From Barrientosiimonas humi (GTDB lineage Bacteria > Actinomycetota > Actinomycetes > Actinomycetales > Dermatophilaceae): a stretch of 64,000 nt of DNA. Each line of letters begins with the position of its first letter. The stretch's first letter is position 1. Shown piece by piece: positions 46,442-55,065 of this stretch. The DNA is taken from assembly GCF_006716095.1 (NCBI RefSeq), contig NZ_VFOK01000002.1, forward strand, positions 186,001 to 250,000, in the 5' to 3' direction. The notes under the pieces are model-generated. The model saw only the letters and a list, made by a program, of their open reading frames with translations, had not been told where the DNA came from and made no database searches. The translations under genes and the position numbers were made by a program.

Positions 46442-47728
46442 ATGAGTCAGCTGGAACGCGTCCGCCCGGTCTCGGGGTCGGGTCGCCCGCACGTCGTCGT
46501 CGTCGGTGGCGGGATGGTCGGACTGTCGACCGCCTGGTTCCTCCAGGAGCACGACATGGACGTGACCGTCGTCGAGCGCAGCGGCATCGCCGCGGGCTCC
46601 TCGTGGGGCAACGCCGGCTGGATCTCGCCCGGGCTCGCCGTGCCGCTGTCGGACCCGTCGGTGCTGAAGTACGGCCTCAAGGCCGTCCTCGACCCCGACT
46701 CCCCGCTCTACCTGCCGCTCACGCCCGACCCGCAGCTCGCGCGCTTCCTCGTCGGGTTCGCCCGCCGCTGCACGCCGGGTCAGTGGATGGCGACCATGCG
46801 CAAGTACGTGCCGATCAACCGTCGCTCGCTCGCGGCGTACGACGTCCTGGAGGCCGGCGGGGTCAAGGCGATCTCGCACGAGGCGCCGATCATGGCGGCG
46901 TTCCTGCGCGCCGCCGACGCCAAGGGCCTGGAGCACGAGGTCGAGCTCATCCACGAGGCCGGTCTCGACCTCGACACCCGCGAGGTCGGCAACGCCGAGC
47001 TGCGGGCCGAGCTGCCGATCGTCAGCGACCAGGTCGAGCGGGCGATCCGCATCGGCGGCCAGCGGTTCATCGACCCCGGCGCCTATGTCGCCGCGCTCGG
47101 CGACGCGGTGCGCGACCGCGGCGGCCGGCTGGTCATCGGCTCCAACGTGCGGGCGCTGCGGCACGGCCACGAGGGCGTCACGCTCGAGATGTTCAGCGGC
47201 GAGCCGATCAGCGGCGACGCGGTCGTGCTCGCGACCGGGGCGTGGCTGCCCGACCTGGCCAAGGCGTGCGGCGTGCGGGTGCCGATGCGCGCCGGCCGCG
47301 GATACTCCTTCTCGGTCGCGGTCACCGACCCGGCGAACCGCCCGGTGCCGAGCCCGGTCTACTTCCCCTACGAGCGCGTCGCCTGCACGCCCTACGGCGA
47401 CCGGCTGCGCGTCGGCGGCACGATGGCGTTCGAGGACACCGACGCCCCGCTGAACATCGAGCGGGTCGACGCGATCGTGAAGTCGGCCCGCCCGCTGCTC
47501 AGCGGCGTCGACTGGGACGACCGCGAGGACGTCTGGGTCGGCTCGCGCCCGGTCACCGTCGACGGGCTGCCGTTCATCGGCGCCACCAAGGTGCCCCGGG
47601 TCTACGTCAACGGCGGCCACGGCATGTGGGGCATCACCCTCGGCCCGCTGTCGGGCCAGCTGCTCGCGCAGGCGATGGCGACCGGCGAGGTGCCGCCGGA
47701 GCTGGCGCCCTTCGACCCGACCCGCTGA
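46442..47728 (+). CDS. FAD-dependent D-amino acid dehydrogenase-like oxidoreductase
   Basis: 428 residues, DadA/DAO family. The N-terminal V-V-V-G-G-G-M-V-G-L-S-T-A binds FAD. N-A-G-W-I-S-P-G, the F-I-D-P-G-A-Y substrate region, S-R-P-V-T-V-D-G-L-P-F-I-G and G-G-H-G-M-W-G-I-T fit D-amino acid dehydrogenases. AGGAGG precedes ATG 46442. It could oxidise D-amino acids released from peptidoglycan, given the cell-wall genes nearby, but proline- or glycine-type substrates are also possible. Confidence 0.8.
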   Translation: MSQLERVRPVSGSGRPHVVVVGGGMVGLSTAWFLQEHDMDVTVVERSGIAAGSSWGNAGWISPGLAVPLSDPSVLKYGLKAVLDPDSPLYLPLTPDPQLARFLVGFARRCTPGQWMATMRKYVPINRRSLAAYDVLEAGGVKAISHEAPIMAAFLRAADAKGLEHEVELIHEAGLDLDTREVGNAELRAELPIVSDQVERAIRIGGQRFIDPGAYVAALGDAVRDRGGRLVIGSNVRALRHGHEGVTLEMFSGEPISGDAVVLATGAWLPDLAKACGVRVPMRAGRGYSFSVAVTDPANRPVPSPVYFPYERVACTPYGDRLRVGGTMAFEDTDAPLNIERVDAIVKSARPLLSGVDWDDREDVWVGSRPVTVDGLPFIGATKVPRVYVNGGHGMWGITLGPLSGQLLAQAMATGEVPPELAPFDPTR

Positions 47729-47744
47729 CCGGGTCCGGACGCAA

Positions 47745-47750
47745 TACCGT
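47745..47750 (+). promoter_or_regulatory. -10 box, leaderless start of DUF4177 gene
   Basis: TACCGT is followed by seven bases and then ATG 47758. Confidence 0.6.
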
Positions 47751-47757
47751 GGTGGCC

Positions 47758-47916
47758 ATGACTTCCTGGGAGTACGCCACCGTCCCCCTCATGATTCACG
47801 CGACCAAGCAGATCCTCGACCAGTGGGGCGAGGACGGCTGGGAGCTGGTGCAGGTCGTGCCAGGTCCCGACGGCAACGGCCTGGTCGCCTACCTGAAGCG
47901 ACCGAAGGAGAGCTGA
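47758..47916 (+). CDS. DUF4177 small protein
   Basis: 52 residues, too short for most gene finders. W-E-Y-A-T-V-P-L, L-D-Q-W-G-E-D-G-W-E-L-V-Q-V and V-A-Y-L-K-R-P are the DUF4177 pattern. It matches Rv3678A in the mycobacterial block and sits three bases before RidA. Function unknown. Confidence 0.85.
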   Translation: MTSWEYATVPLMIHATKQILDQWGEDGWELVQVVPGPDGNGLVAYLKRPKES

Positions 47917-47919
47917 TCG

Positions 47920-48384
47920 ATGTCGACCGTCGAAGACAACCTGGCCGCCCTGGGGCTGTCGGTGCCCGACGTGGCCGCGCCCGCGGGGTCGTACGTCCCC
48001 GCGCTGCGGCACGGCAACCTCGTCTACACCTCCGGCCAGATCCCGGCGGTGGGCGGCGAGCTGCAGGCCGTCGGCAAGGTCGGCGCCGAGGTGTCGGCCG
48101 AGGAGGCGCAGGCCTGCGCCCAGACGTGCGTGCTCAACGCGCTCGCCGCGGTCAAGGACGTCGTCGGTGACCTCGACAAGGTGACCCAGGTCGTGAAGGT
48201 GCTCGGCTTCGTCGCCTCCGACCCGGCGTTCGACGGGCAGCCCGGCGTCATCAACGGCGCCAGCGACCTGCTCGGCAAGGCCTTCGGCGACAAGGGCGCG
48301 CACGCCCGCTCGGCGGTCGGCGTGGCCGTGCTGCCGAAGAACGTCCCGGTCGAGGTCGAGATCGTCGTCGCCGTCGAGGACTGA
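47920..48384 (+). CDS. RidA-family (YjgF) deaminase
   Basis: 154 residues. N-L-V-Y-T-S-G-Q-I-P and the C-terminal A-R-S-A-V-G-V-A-V-L-P-K-N-V-P-V-E-V-E define the family. The conserved arginine of active RidA (R-S-A) is kept. It hydrolyses reactive enamine/imine intermediates from amino-acid metabolism. AAGGAG lies nine bases before ATG 47920. Equivalent to Rv3678c. Confidence 0.9.
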   Translation: MSTVEDNLAALGLSVPDVAAPAGSYVPALRHGNLVYTSGQIPAVGGELQAVGKVGAEVSAEEAQACAQTCVLNALAAVKDVVGDLDKVTQVVKVLGFVASDPAFDGQPGVINGASDLLGKAFGDKGAHARSAVGVAVLPKNVPVEVEIVVAVED

Positions 48385-48389
48385 CCCCG

Positions 48390-49301
48390 ATGGCCCCTGA
48401 GCCGGTGACCCGCCCGCGCGACTTCCGGGTCGGGCGCCGGCTCGGCGAGCACGCGCTCGCCATGCTCGAGGGGCGCGTCGCCGAGTCCGACGTGCCGCGG
48501 CCCAGGCTGGCCGCCACGGTGCTGCTCGTGCGCGACGCCCCGACCGCACCCGACCCGCGGAACGCGGTGCAGGTGTTCATGATTCGCCGGGTCCCCACGA
48601 TGGAGTTCGCCCCGTCGATGTGGGTCTTCCCCGGCGGCGGCGTCGACCAGCGCGACGCCGCCACCGACGTGCCGTGGGCCGGTCCGTCGCCGGCCGAGTG
48701 GGCCGAGCGCATCGGCGTCGACGAGGCCACCGCGCGCGAGCTCGTCATCGCCGCCGTGCGCGAGGTGTTCGAGGAGTGCGGGGTGCTGCTCGCCGGCCCC
48801 GACGACGGCTCCGTGGTCGGCGACGTCTCCGGCGACGCGTGGGGCCAGGAGCGCGCCGCGCTGCTGTCGCGCGAGCAGTCCTTCGCCCAGCTGCTCTCCC
48901 GCCGCGGCCTGGTGCTGCGCTCCGACCTGCTCACGCTGCGCGACCACTGGGTCACGCCGCCGTTCGAGCCCAAGCGTTACGACACCTACTTCTTCGCGGC
49001 GTTGCTGCCCGTCGGCCAGATCCCCGACGACGCCACCACCGAGGCCGACCTGTCGGTCTGGGTCGACCCCGACGCGCTGCTCGACGAGGTCGCCGCGGGC
49101 GAGCAGCGGATGATGCCGCCCACCGTCGTCAACGTCGAGCGCGTCGCCCGGGCCCGCTCGGCCGCGGGGTTCGTCGCCGAGCGACCCCCGGTCGTGCGGG
49201 TGATGCCCGAGCCGGTGCGCGAGCAGGACCGGGTGGTGCTGCGCGCGCACCTGCCGAGCGAGGACCTGCCGAGCGAGGACCTGCCGAGCGGCCAGGACTA
49301 G
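48390..49301 (+). CDS. NUDIX hydrolase
   Basis: 303 residues. The NUDIX box is spread around G-G-G-V-D-Q-R-D-A and A-V-R-E-V-F-E-E-C-G-V-L, with an insertion between its first glycine and the R-E-x-x-E-E core, as in larger actinobacterial NUDIX proteins. The substrate cannot be predicted. The C-terminus ends in three L-P-S-E-D-type repeats from a 15-bp tandem repeat. Confidence 0.8.
   Translation: MAPEPVTRPRDFRVGRRLGEHALAMLEGRVAESDVPRPRLAATVLLVRDAPTAPDPRNAVQVFMIRRVPTMEFAPSMWVFPGGGVDQRDAATDVPWAGPSPAEWAERIGVDEATARELVIAAVREVFEECGVLLAGPDDGSVVGDVSGDAWGQERAALLSREQSFAQLLSRRGLVLRSDLLTLRDHWVTPPFEPKRYDTYFFAALLPVGQIPDDATTEADLSVWVDPDALLDEVAAGEQRMMPPTVVNVERVARARSAAGFVAERPPVVRVMPEPVREQDRVVLRAHLPSEDLPSEDLPSGQD
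49250..49291 (+). repeat. 15-bp tandem repeat at the end of the NUDIX gene
   Basis: AGGACCTGCCGAGCG occurs twice exactly after a partial first copy, adding L-P-S-E-D units to the protein tail. Confidence 0.75.
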
Positions 49302-49346
49302 GCGAGACCGGCGTACGCCGGGGGCGGGGTGGCCGACCGGGCGGGC

Positions 49347-50171
49347 TCAGCCCGTGGCCAGCACCCGGAGCCGGGCGAGGTCGCCGTTGAACGTGTCCTG
49401 GTCGATGGGCGTGTCGCTGTACTGCCAGAACGTGTAGTAGCCCCAGCCGGCGGGCAGCTCGCCGGGGGTGCTGGCGTAGCGCGCGATCCACAGCGGGTTG
49501 GTCGCGCCGAACCGGGTCGTGCTGCCCGTGCAGGTCTTCCACCAGTCGGTGGTCGTGTAGATCACCGCGTCGCGGCCGGTGAGCTGCTTGTAGCGGGTGG
49601 TGAAGCTGCTGATCCAGCTGACCATCGCGGTCTGGCTGAGGCCGTAGCACGACGCGCCGTAGGGGTTGTACTCGATGTCGAGCACGCCGGGCAGGGTCTT
49701 GCCGTCGCGCGACCAGCCGCCGCCGTTGCGTGCGAAGAACTCCGCCTGCGCGGCGCCGGTCGAGCGGTCCGGCAGCGCGAAGTGGTAGGAGCCGCGGATC
49801 ATGCCGACGTCGTAGGAGCCGGTGTACTGCTGGGCGAAGTAGCTGTTCCGGAAGCCGGTGCCCTCGGTCGCCTTGACGTAGGCGAAGCGCTTGCCGAGGT
49901 TCCACTGGCCCTGCCAGTCGACGTTGCCCTGCCAGCCGGACACGTCGATGCCGGGCACGCCGCCGGTGGCCTGCGGCTGGGGCGTGGCGCGCGGGCTCGG
50001 GGTGTTCCATCCCATGTAGGCCTCACCGGGTTTGACGATGCCGGCCGAGCGGGCGCCCGGCGTCGGCTGGGGCGGGGTGGCGGCGTCGGCGGGCGGGGCG
50101 GCCAGTGCGACGCCGACGAGGGCGGCGCAGGCCGAGGCGAGCAGGAGACGGGCGTGGCGGAGGGGGTTCAT
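49347..50171 (-). CDS. Secreted GH25 lysozyme
   Basis: 274 residues. The signal peptide ends near A-D-A-A. The GH25 barrel follows with catalytic acids in G-I-D-V-S-G-W-Q-G and V-L-D-I-E-Y-N-P. It cleaves the glycan strand of peptidoglycan. GAGG lies nine bases before ATG 50171. Not part of the mycobacterial version of this block. Confidence 0.9.
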   Translation of the reverse strand: MNPLRHARLLLASACAALVGVALAAPPADAATPPQPTPGARSAGIVKPGEAYMGWNTPSPRATPQPQATGGVPGIDVSGWQGNVDWQGQWNLGKRFAYVKATEGTGFRNSYFAQQYTGSYDVGMIRGSYHFALPDRSTGAAQAEFFARNGGGWSRDGKTLPGVLDIEYNPYGASCYGLSQTAMVSWISSFTTRYKQLTGRDAVIYTTTDWWKTCTGSTTRFGATNPLWIARYASTPGELPAGWGYYTFWQYSDTPIDQDTFNGDLARLRVLATG

Positions 50172-50268
50172 CGTGGAGACCTCGGGGCGGAGGGGGAGAG
50201 GGGGGCAGGTCGGACGCTACGGAAGGGCAGGTCAAGAGTGGGCAAACCGCGGCGGTCGATCGGGCGGA

Positions 50269-50274
50269 TACCGT
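50269..50274 (+). promoter_or_regulatory. -10 box, leaderless start of MBL-fold gene
   Basis: TACCGT is followed by six bases and then ATG 50281. Confidence 0.6.
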
Positions 50275-50280
50275 GACGGC

Positions 50281-51069
50281 ATGGTGACGCCCCCCTGGCG
50301 CGGCGACGCGGGCCCTCGGGTCACGGCGCTGCTGGCGCCCAACCCCGGCCCGATGACCCTCGACGGCACCAACACGTGGGTGCTCGGCGACGCGCGCAGC
50401 GACGAGGTGGTCGTGGTCGACCCCGGCCCGCTCGACGAGGCCCACCTGCAGGCGGTGCTCGACCACGCCGCCGGTCTCGGGGCGCGCGTGGCGCTCACGC
50501 TGCTGACCCACCACCACGCCGACCACACCGAGGCGGCGCAGCGCTGGGCCGCGATCACCGGCGCGCCGGTGCGCGGCGCCGGTCGCGGGGAGCCGCTGCG
50601 CGACGGGGAGCAGCTCGAGGTCGGGGGAGTGCGCCTCACCGTGCTCGCCACCCCGGGCCACACCAGCGACTCGGTGTCGTTCCACCTGCCCGACGACGAC
50701 GTGCTGCTGACCGGCGACATGGTCCTGGGGAGGGGTACGTCCGTGGTCACCCACCCCGACGGCGACGTCGGGGCCTACCTGGACTCCTTGGACCGGATGG
50801 CCGGGCTCGGGGTGGCGGTGATCGCACCCGGTCACGGCCCGGTCGTCGACGACCCGGCGGCCCTGCTGGCCTACTACCGCGACCACCGGCTGGAGCGGCT
50901 GCGCCAGGTGCAGGCCGCGCTCGACGACGGTGCTGCGGACGCAGGTGACGAGGACGCGGTGGTCGAGGCGGTCGTACAGCGGGTGTATGCCGACGTCCCG
51001 CGCGACGTGTGGCCCGCGGCGCGCCAGACCGTCAAGGCCCAGCTGGCGTACCTGCGCGCGACGCCCTGA
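50281..51069 (+). CDS. MBL-fold metallohydrolase
   Basis: 262 residues. The zinc-binding H-H-H-A-D-H motif, G-H-T-S-D-S, L-L-T-G-D-M-V-L-G-R-G and P-G-H-G-P-V fix it as a metallo-beta-lactamase-fold enzyme of the LACTB2/RNase-Z-like branch. It corresponds to Rv3677c. Substrate unknown; an endoribonuclease or thioester hydrolase role is possible. Confidence 0.85.
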   Translation: MVTPPWRGDAGPRVTALLAPNPGPMTLDGTNTWVLGDARSDEVVVVDPGPLDEAHLQAVLDHAAGLGARVALTLLTHHHADHTEAAQRWAAITGAPVRGAGRGEPLRDGEQLEVGGVRLTVLATPGHTSDSVSFHLPDDDVLLTGDMVLGRGTSVVTHPDGDVGAYLDSLDRMAGLGVAVIAPGHGPVVDDPAALLAYYRDHRLERLRQVQAALDDGAADAGDEDAVVEAVVQRVYADVPRDVWPAARQTVKAQLAYLRATP

Positions 51070-51112
51070 GCCAGGATCCCGGCCGGCTGGGGGGAGAGCC
51101 GACCGCCCGCCG

Positions 51113-51190
51113 GACGACGGCGGCCCAGAAAGTACGACGGCGGCACAGAAAAGATCTGTGCCGCCGTCGTGGTATCTGTGCCGCCGTTCT
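51113..51190. terminator. Double nested hairpin between MBL gene and crp
   Basis: Four related half-sites: two forward (51113-51130, 51134-51150) and two reverse (51155-51170, 51175-51190). ACGACGGCGGCACAGA at 51134 pairs perfectly over 16 bases with 51155-51170; the outer two pair with few mismatches. It looks like a duplicated terminator serving both convergent genes. Confidence 0.7.
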
Positions 51191-51232
51191 TCAGATCAGC
51201 GGCTCACGGTTCGGAGCCGAACCCAGAAGGAA

Positions 51233-51919
51233 CTACCGCGCGCGGCGCTGGAGGCGGTCGACGTCCAGGAGCAGGACCGCGCGCGCCTCGAGCTTGAGCC
51301 AGCCGCGGCCGGCGAAGTCGGCGAGCGCCTTGTTGACCGTCTCGCGGGAGGCGCCGACCAGCTGGGCGAGCTCCTCCTGGGTGAGGTCGTGGGCGACGAG
51401 GACGCCCTCGTCGCTCTGCCGGCCGAAGCGGGCGGCCAGGTCGAGCAGGGCCTTGGCGACGCGGCCGGGGACGTCGGTGAAGATCAGGTCGCCGAGGGCC
51501 TCGTTGGTGCGGCGCAGCCGGCGGGCCAGGGCGCTGAGCATGGTGACCGCGACCTCGGGACGCTGCTTGAGGAAGGCGGTCAGGTCGTCGTGGCCGAGGC
51601 CGACCAGCTCGGAGTCGGCGACCGCGGTGGCGGTGGCGGTGCGGGCGCCGGGGTCGAACAGCGACAGCTCGCCGAACATCTCGCCGGGGCCGAGGATCGC
51701 CAGCAGGCTCTCGCGGCCGTCGCTGGAGGTGCGGCCGAGCTTGATCTTGCCGTCGGTGATGACGAACAGCCGGTCACCGGGTTCGCCCTCGCGGAACAGC
51801 TCTTCGCCGCGCGCGGCCCGGGCGCGCGTGGTCGAGGCGAGCAACGCCTCGACGTCGGCGTCGTCGAGCGAGGAGAACAAGGGGGAGTTGCGCAGCACGT
51901 CGAGATCCACGTCACACAT
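51233..51919 (-). CDS. crp: Crp/GlxR-family cyclic-nucleotide-responsive regulator
   Basis: 228 residues. The cyclic-nucleotide domain contains [13 protein letters not shown] and the binding segment [15 protein letters not shown]. The DNA-binding end has [21 protein letters not shown]. It is very close to M. tuberculosis Crp (Rv3676) as I remember it, and in the same place. It should bind TGTGA-N6-TCACA sites, one of which lies at 20725-20740. GTG 51913 is an alternative start. Confidence 0.95.
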   Translation of the reverse strand: MCDVDLDVLRNSPLFSSLDDADVEALLASTTRARAARGEELFREGEPGDRLFVITDGKIKLGRTSSDGRESLLAILGPGEMFGELSLFDPGARTATATAVADSELVGLGHDDLTAFLKQRPEVAVTMLSALARRLRRTNEALGDLIFTDVPGRVAKALLDLAARFGRQSDEGVLVAHDLTQEELAQLVGASRETVNKALADFAGRGWLKLEARAVLLLDVDRLQRRAR

Positions 51920-51974
51920 CCTGCCACGCTGCCTCGGGCCGGTCGGTGGCGCATCGCCCGTCGGTGCCGCGGCC

Positions 51975-51980
51975 TATCGT
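51975..51980 (+). promoter_or_regulatory. -10 box, leaderless start of nth
   Basis: TATCGT is followed by seven bases and then GTG 51988. Confidence 0.6.
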
Positions 51981-51987
51981 CGGGGGC

Positions 51988-52785
51988 GTGAAGCCCCTGG
52001 ACATCTCCCACGAGACGCCGGTCGGTCTGAAGCGTCGCGCGCGCAAGACCTACCGCGTGCTGCAGGAGACCTATCCCTATGCCCGCGCCGAGCTGGACTT
52101 CGAGACGCCGCTGCAGCTGCTCGTCGCGACGATCCTGTCGGCGCAGACCACCGACGTGGGCGTCAACAAGGTCACGCCCGAGCTGTTCCGGCGCTTCCCC
52201 GACGCCGCGGCGCTCGCGGGGGCCGACCGCACCGAGATGGAGGAGCTGCTGCGGCCCACCGGGTTCTACCGCGCGAAGACCAACTCGGTGATCAACCTGG
52301 GCGCCGCGCTGGTCGAGCGGTTCGACGGCGAGGTGCCGGGCCGGCTGAAGGACCTCGTCACGCTGCCCGGCGTGGGCCGCAAGACCGCGAACGTCGTGCT
52401 GGGCAACGCCTTCGGCGTGCCGGGCATCACCGTCGACACCCACTTCGGCCGGCTGGTGCGCCGCTTCGGGTGGACCGAGCTCACCGACCCGGTCGAGGTC
52501 GAGCACGCCGTCGGCGAGCTGTTCCCGCGCAAGGACTGGACGATGCTCAGCCACGTGGTGATCTTCCACGGGCGGCGCATCTGCCATGCCAAGCGCCCGG
52601 CGTGCGGCGCCTGCCCGATCGCCCGCTGGTGCCCGTCGTACGGCATCGGCGAGACCGACCCGGCGCTCGCCGAGAAGCTGCTCAAGTTCGAGAAGGCGCC
52701 CGGCGCCGCCCCGTTCCCCGGCACCGAGGCGGCGGGCGCCGCGACCCCCGGCGGCGACCCGGCCGGCCCCGAGGCGCGGGGATGA
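51988..52785 (+). CDS. nth: Endonuclease III
   Basis: 265 residues. Helix-hairpin-helix L-P-G-V-G-R-K-T-A with the catalytic lysine, V-D-T-H-F-G-R-L with the catalytic aspartate, and four cysteines ([11 protein letters not shown]...W-C) for a 4Fe-4S cluster. It removes oxidised pyrimidines. A 30-residue Ala/Gly/Pro tail extends past the usual end. Equivalent to Rv3674c. Confidence 0.95.
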   Translation: MKPLDISHETPVGLKRRARKTYRVLQETYPYARAELDFETPLQLLVATILSAQTTDVGVNKVTPELFRRFPDAAALAGADRTEMEELLRPTGFYRAKTNSVINLGAALVERFDGEVPGRLKDLVTLPGVGRKTANVVLGNAFGVPGITVDTHFGRLVRRFGWTELTDPVEVEHAVGELFPRKDWTMLSHVVIFHGRRICHAKRPACGACPIARWCPSYGIGETDPALAEKLLKFEKAPGAAPFPGTEAAGAATPGGDPAGPEARG

Positions 52786-53459
52786 GCCGCACCGGTCCGC
52801 CGGTGCCCGCCTGGCTCCAGCTGGTCGCCGACACCTCCCACGACGACATGGAGCTGGTGCAGCGCACCGCCCACCTGCCGGGCGGTCGCGAGTCGGCGGT
52901 GCTCATGCTGTTCGGGCCGGCGCCCGAGGGCGTGGAGCGCATCGGTGACTCCGGCGGCGCCACCCTGGTGCTCACCGAGCGGGCGCACACGCTGCGCTCG
53001 CACCCGGGCCAGGTGTCCTTCCCCGGCGGGCGCGTCGACCCGACCGACGACGGGCCGGTCGACGCCGCCCTGCGCGAGGCCGAGGAGGAGATCGGGGCGC
53101 TGCGCAGCGGGATCGACGTGGTCGGCATGCTGCCGCAGCTGCCGCTCAGCGTCACCGGCTTCTCGGTCACCCCGGTGCTGGGCTGGTGGCGGGAGCCGAT
53201 GCCGGTGGGTGTCGTCGACCCGGCCGAGGTCGCGCGCGTCGTGGTGGTGCCGGTCGAGGAGCTCACCGACCCGGCCAACCGGTTCATGGCGGTGCACCCC
53301 GCGCGGGCGTTCGCGGCGCCGGCCTTCGAGGTGCAGGGTCTCTACGTCTGGGGGTTCACCGCGATCCTGATCGCGGAGTTCCTCGACCTCGCCGGGCTGA
53401 CCCGGCCGTGGGACACGAGCGACGAACGTCCCGTGCCTGCCCGCTTCCTGGTGCGCTGA
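52782..53459 (+). CDS. CoA pyrophosphatase-type NUDIX hydrolase
   Basis: 225 residues. The upstream signature [14 protein letters not shown] joins a NUDIX box ending [10 protein letters not shown], the pattern of CoA-hydrolysing NudL/PCD1 enzymes. ATG 52782 overlaps the nth stop as ATGA. Equivalent to Rv3672c, although the thioredoxin-like gene that separates the two in mycobacteria is absent. Confidence 0.85.
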   Translation: MSRTGPPVPAWLQLVADTSHDDMELVQRTAHLPGGRESAVLMLFGPAPEGVERIGDSGGATLVLTERAHTLRSHPGQVSFPGGRVDPTDDGPVDAALREAEEEIGALRSGIDVVGMLPQLPLSVTGFSVTPVLGWWREPMPVGVVDPAEVARVVVVPVEELTDPANRFMAVHPARAFAAPAFEVQGLYVWGFTAILIAEFLDLAGLTRPWDTSDERPVPARFLVR

Positions 53460-53471
53460 GACCGCGCGCTT

Positions 53472-53534
53472 GCGCACCCGGCGCACCCGGCGCACCCGGC
53501 GCACCCGGCGCACCCGGCGCACCCGGCGCACCTG
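53472..53534. repeat. 9-bp tandem repeat (seven units)
   Basis: GCGCACCCG is repeated six times exactly and once with one change. It begins 12 bases after the NUDIX stop, at the position where mycobacteria have marP. Confidence 0.9.
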
Positions 53535-53551
53535 GGGCGCCCGTCCGCGGG

Positions 53552-54475
53552 TCAGCGCTGCGCGACCCCGGGGAGCCAGTCGAGCAGGATCCGGGTCGCC
53601 TCGTCCGGCGCCTGCTCGGGCACGAAGTGGCCCACGCCGGGGAGCCGCTCCTCGCGGTAACCGCCACGGCAGTACGCCTGCGAGCCGCGCGTCGACTCGG
53701 TGAGCACGCACCCGTCGGCGGAGCCGTGCACCAGCAGCGCCGGCACCGGCACCGGCTGGGAGAGCCGGTTGACCATCCGGCGTCCGTCGCTGCGCAGCAC
53801 CGAGCGCACCACCCAGCGGTAGTACTCCGCCGCCGAGTGCGCGACGAACGGCAGGGTCAGCGCCCCGGCGTAGCGCTCCACCAGCGCGGCGTCGGGCCAG
53901 GCGTCGTCGCCGGACCAGGCGCGCATGAGCTTGCGGGTGTATCGCGGCCCCGAGCTCATCGCCCGCTCGGGCAGGAACGGCGTCTGCATCGACCACAGAT
54001 AACCGTTGGCGCGGATCTGTCGCGGGTCGGTGCGGGAGGCCTGGCGCAGCACCAGCGGGTGCGGCATCCCGAACGCCGCGACGCCCTGGGTCACGTCGGG
54101 CTGCATGGTCGCCATCGCCCAGGCGATCCAGCCGCCCCAGCCGTGCCCGGCCACCACGGCGCTGCGCACACCGAGGCAGCGCACGACCGCGGCGGCGTCG
54201 GCCGCGAGGGTGAAGGTGTCGTAGCCCTGCGGCGGCTTGTCGGACGCGCCGTAGCCGCGCAGGTCCATCGCGACGACCCGGTAACCGGCGTCGGCGAGGG
54301 CGGGGATCTGGTGGCGCCAGGCCCACCAGAACTCCGGGAAGCCGTGCAGCAGCAGCACCAGCGGGCCCTCGGAGTCGCGGCCGGCCTCGACCACGTGGAA
54401 ACGGGCGCCGTTGGCCGCGAGCATCCGGTGGGTCCACGGACCGTCGATCAGGACGCTCGACACGTCATCAGCCAT
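53552..54475 (-). CDS. Alpha/beta-hydrolase, EphE-like, without the usual nucleophile
   Basis: 307 residues. The fold is that of epoxide hydrolases (H-G-F-P-E-F-W-W oxyanion motif, D-L-R-G-Y-G-A-S-D-K-P, G-V-G-H-F-V). The nucleophile elbow reads G110-H-G112-W-G-G, with glycine where epoxide hydrolases have aspartate. Mycobacterial EphE (Rv3670), its positional counterpart, also departs from the consensus there as I recall. Hydrolysis by the standard two-step route is therefore doubtful. ATG 54475 is preceded by GGGGGTGAG. Confidence 0.8.
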   Translation of the reverse strand: MADDVSSVLIDGPWTHRMLAANGARFHVVEAGRDSEGPLVLLLHGFPEFWWAWRHQIPALADAGYRVVAMDLRGYGASDKPPQGYDTFTLAADAAAVVRCLGVRSAVVAGHGWGGWIAWAMATMQPDVTQGVAAFGMPHPLVLRQASRTDPRQIRANGYLWSMQTPFLPERAMSSGPRYTRKLMRAWSGDDAWPDAALVERYAGALTLPFVAHSAAEYYRWVVRSVLRSDGRRMVNRLSQPVPVPALLVHGSADGCVLTESTRGSQAYCRGGYREERLPGVGHFVPEQAPDEATRILLDWLPGVAQR

Positions 54476-54507
54476 GCTCACCCCCGCACGTTCTCGGCCT
54501 CGGCATG

Positions 54508-54548
54508 CGTGCGGGGCGGTCCCGGTCGCCACCGGTCCGCCCCGCACG
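54508..54548. terminator. Hairpin after holin-like gene
   Basis: 19- and 18-base arms (54508-54526, 54531-54548) pair with a single bulge and a four-base loop. It lies between the stop of the holin-like gene and the start of the EphE-like gene. Confidence 0.7.
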
Positions 54549-54560
54549 TCAGGCGTGACG

Positions 54561-54962
54561 TCAGCCCTTGGAGGGCTTGATCGCCTGCACGGTCTTCTGC
54601 GCGTTGGCGATGGTCTTCTTCGGCCCGCCCTGCATCTTCTTCAGCTGGCTGCGACCGACCAGCGCCAGGACCAGCGCGACGACCCCCAGCACCAGCGCCA
54701 CGATCAGGAAGCTCAGCCAGCGCGACAGGCCCGCGGCGTACAGCCCCCAGGCCCCGGCCGTGAGCAGGAAGCCGAGCATGTAGAGCGCGACCACGCCGGC
54801 CGCGGCCAGCATGGCGCCGCCCTTGCCGGCCTTCTGCGCCTCGGCCTTCATCTCGACCTTGACCAGGTCGATCTCGCCGCGCACGATGCCCGACATGTCG
54901 GTCGTGGCGTCAGCGACCAGCTGGCCGAGCGTACGTTCGGAGCCGTTGGTGCGGTCTGCCAT
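54561..54962 (-). CDS. Small membrane protein of the phage-holin-3_6 superfamily
   Basis: 133 residues. An amphipathic N-terminal half (L-G-Q-L-V-A-D-A-T-T-D-M, R-G-E-I-D-L-V-K-V-E-M) is followed by two membrane helices and a basic tail. The family name comes from phage, but this gene is a standard resident of the acs-ephE neighbourhood (Rv3669). It may shape or attach to the membrane. AGGAGG lies five bases before ATG 54962. Confidence 0.85.
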   Translation of the reverse strand: MADRTNGSERTLGQLVADATTDMSGIVRGEIDLVKVEMKAEAQKAGKGGAMLAAAGVVALYMLGFLLTAGAWGLYAAGLSRWLSFLIVALVLGVVALVLALVGRSQLKKMQGGPKKTIANAQKTVQAIKPSKG

Positions 54963-55065
54963 CGCGTCCTCCTGTGACAAAGCCTTCATGTGACCGGGAC
55001 GGTGCGTCCCGGCTGGCCCGTGCGGGCCACCTGACCAGCCACCCTACCGACAGGTTGGCTCGGCC

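Noticed and set aside
54561-54962. Holin-like gene as a sign of prophage
   Set aside because: No other phage genes are present and the gene has a fixed place in the conserved acs-ephE neighbourhood.
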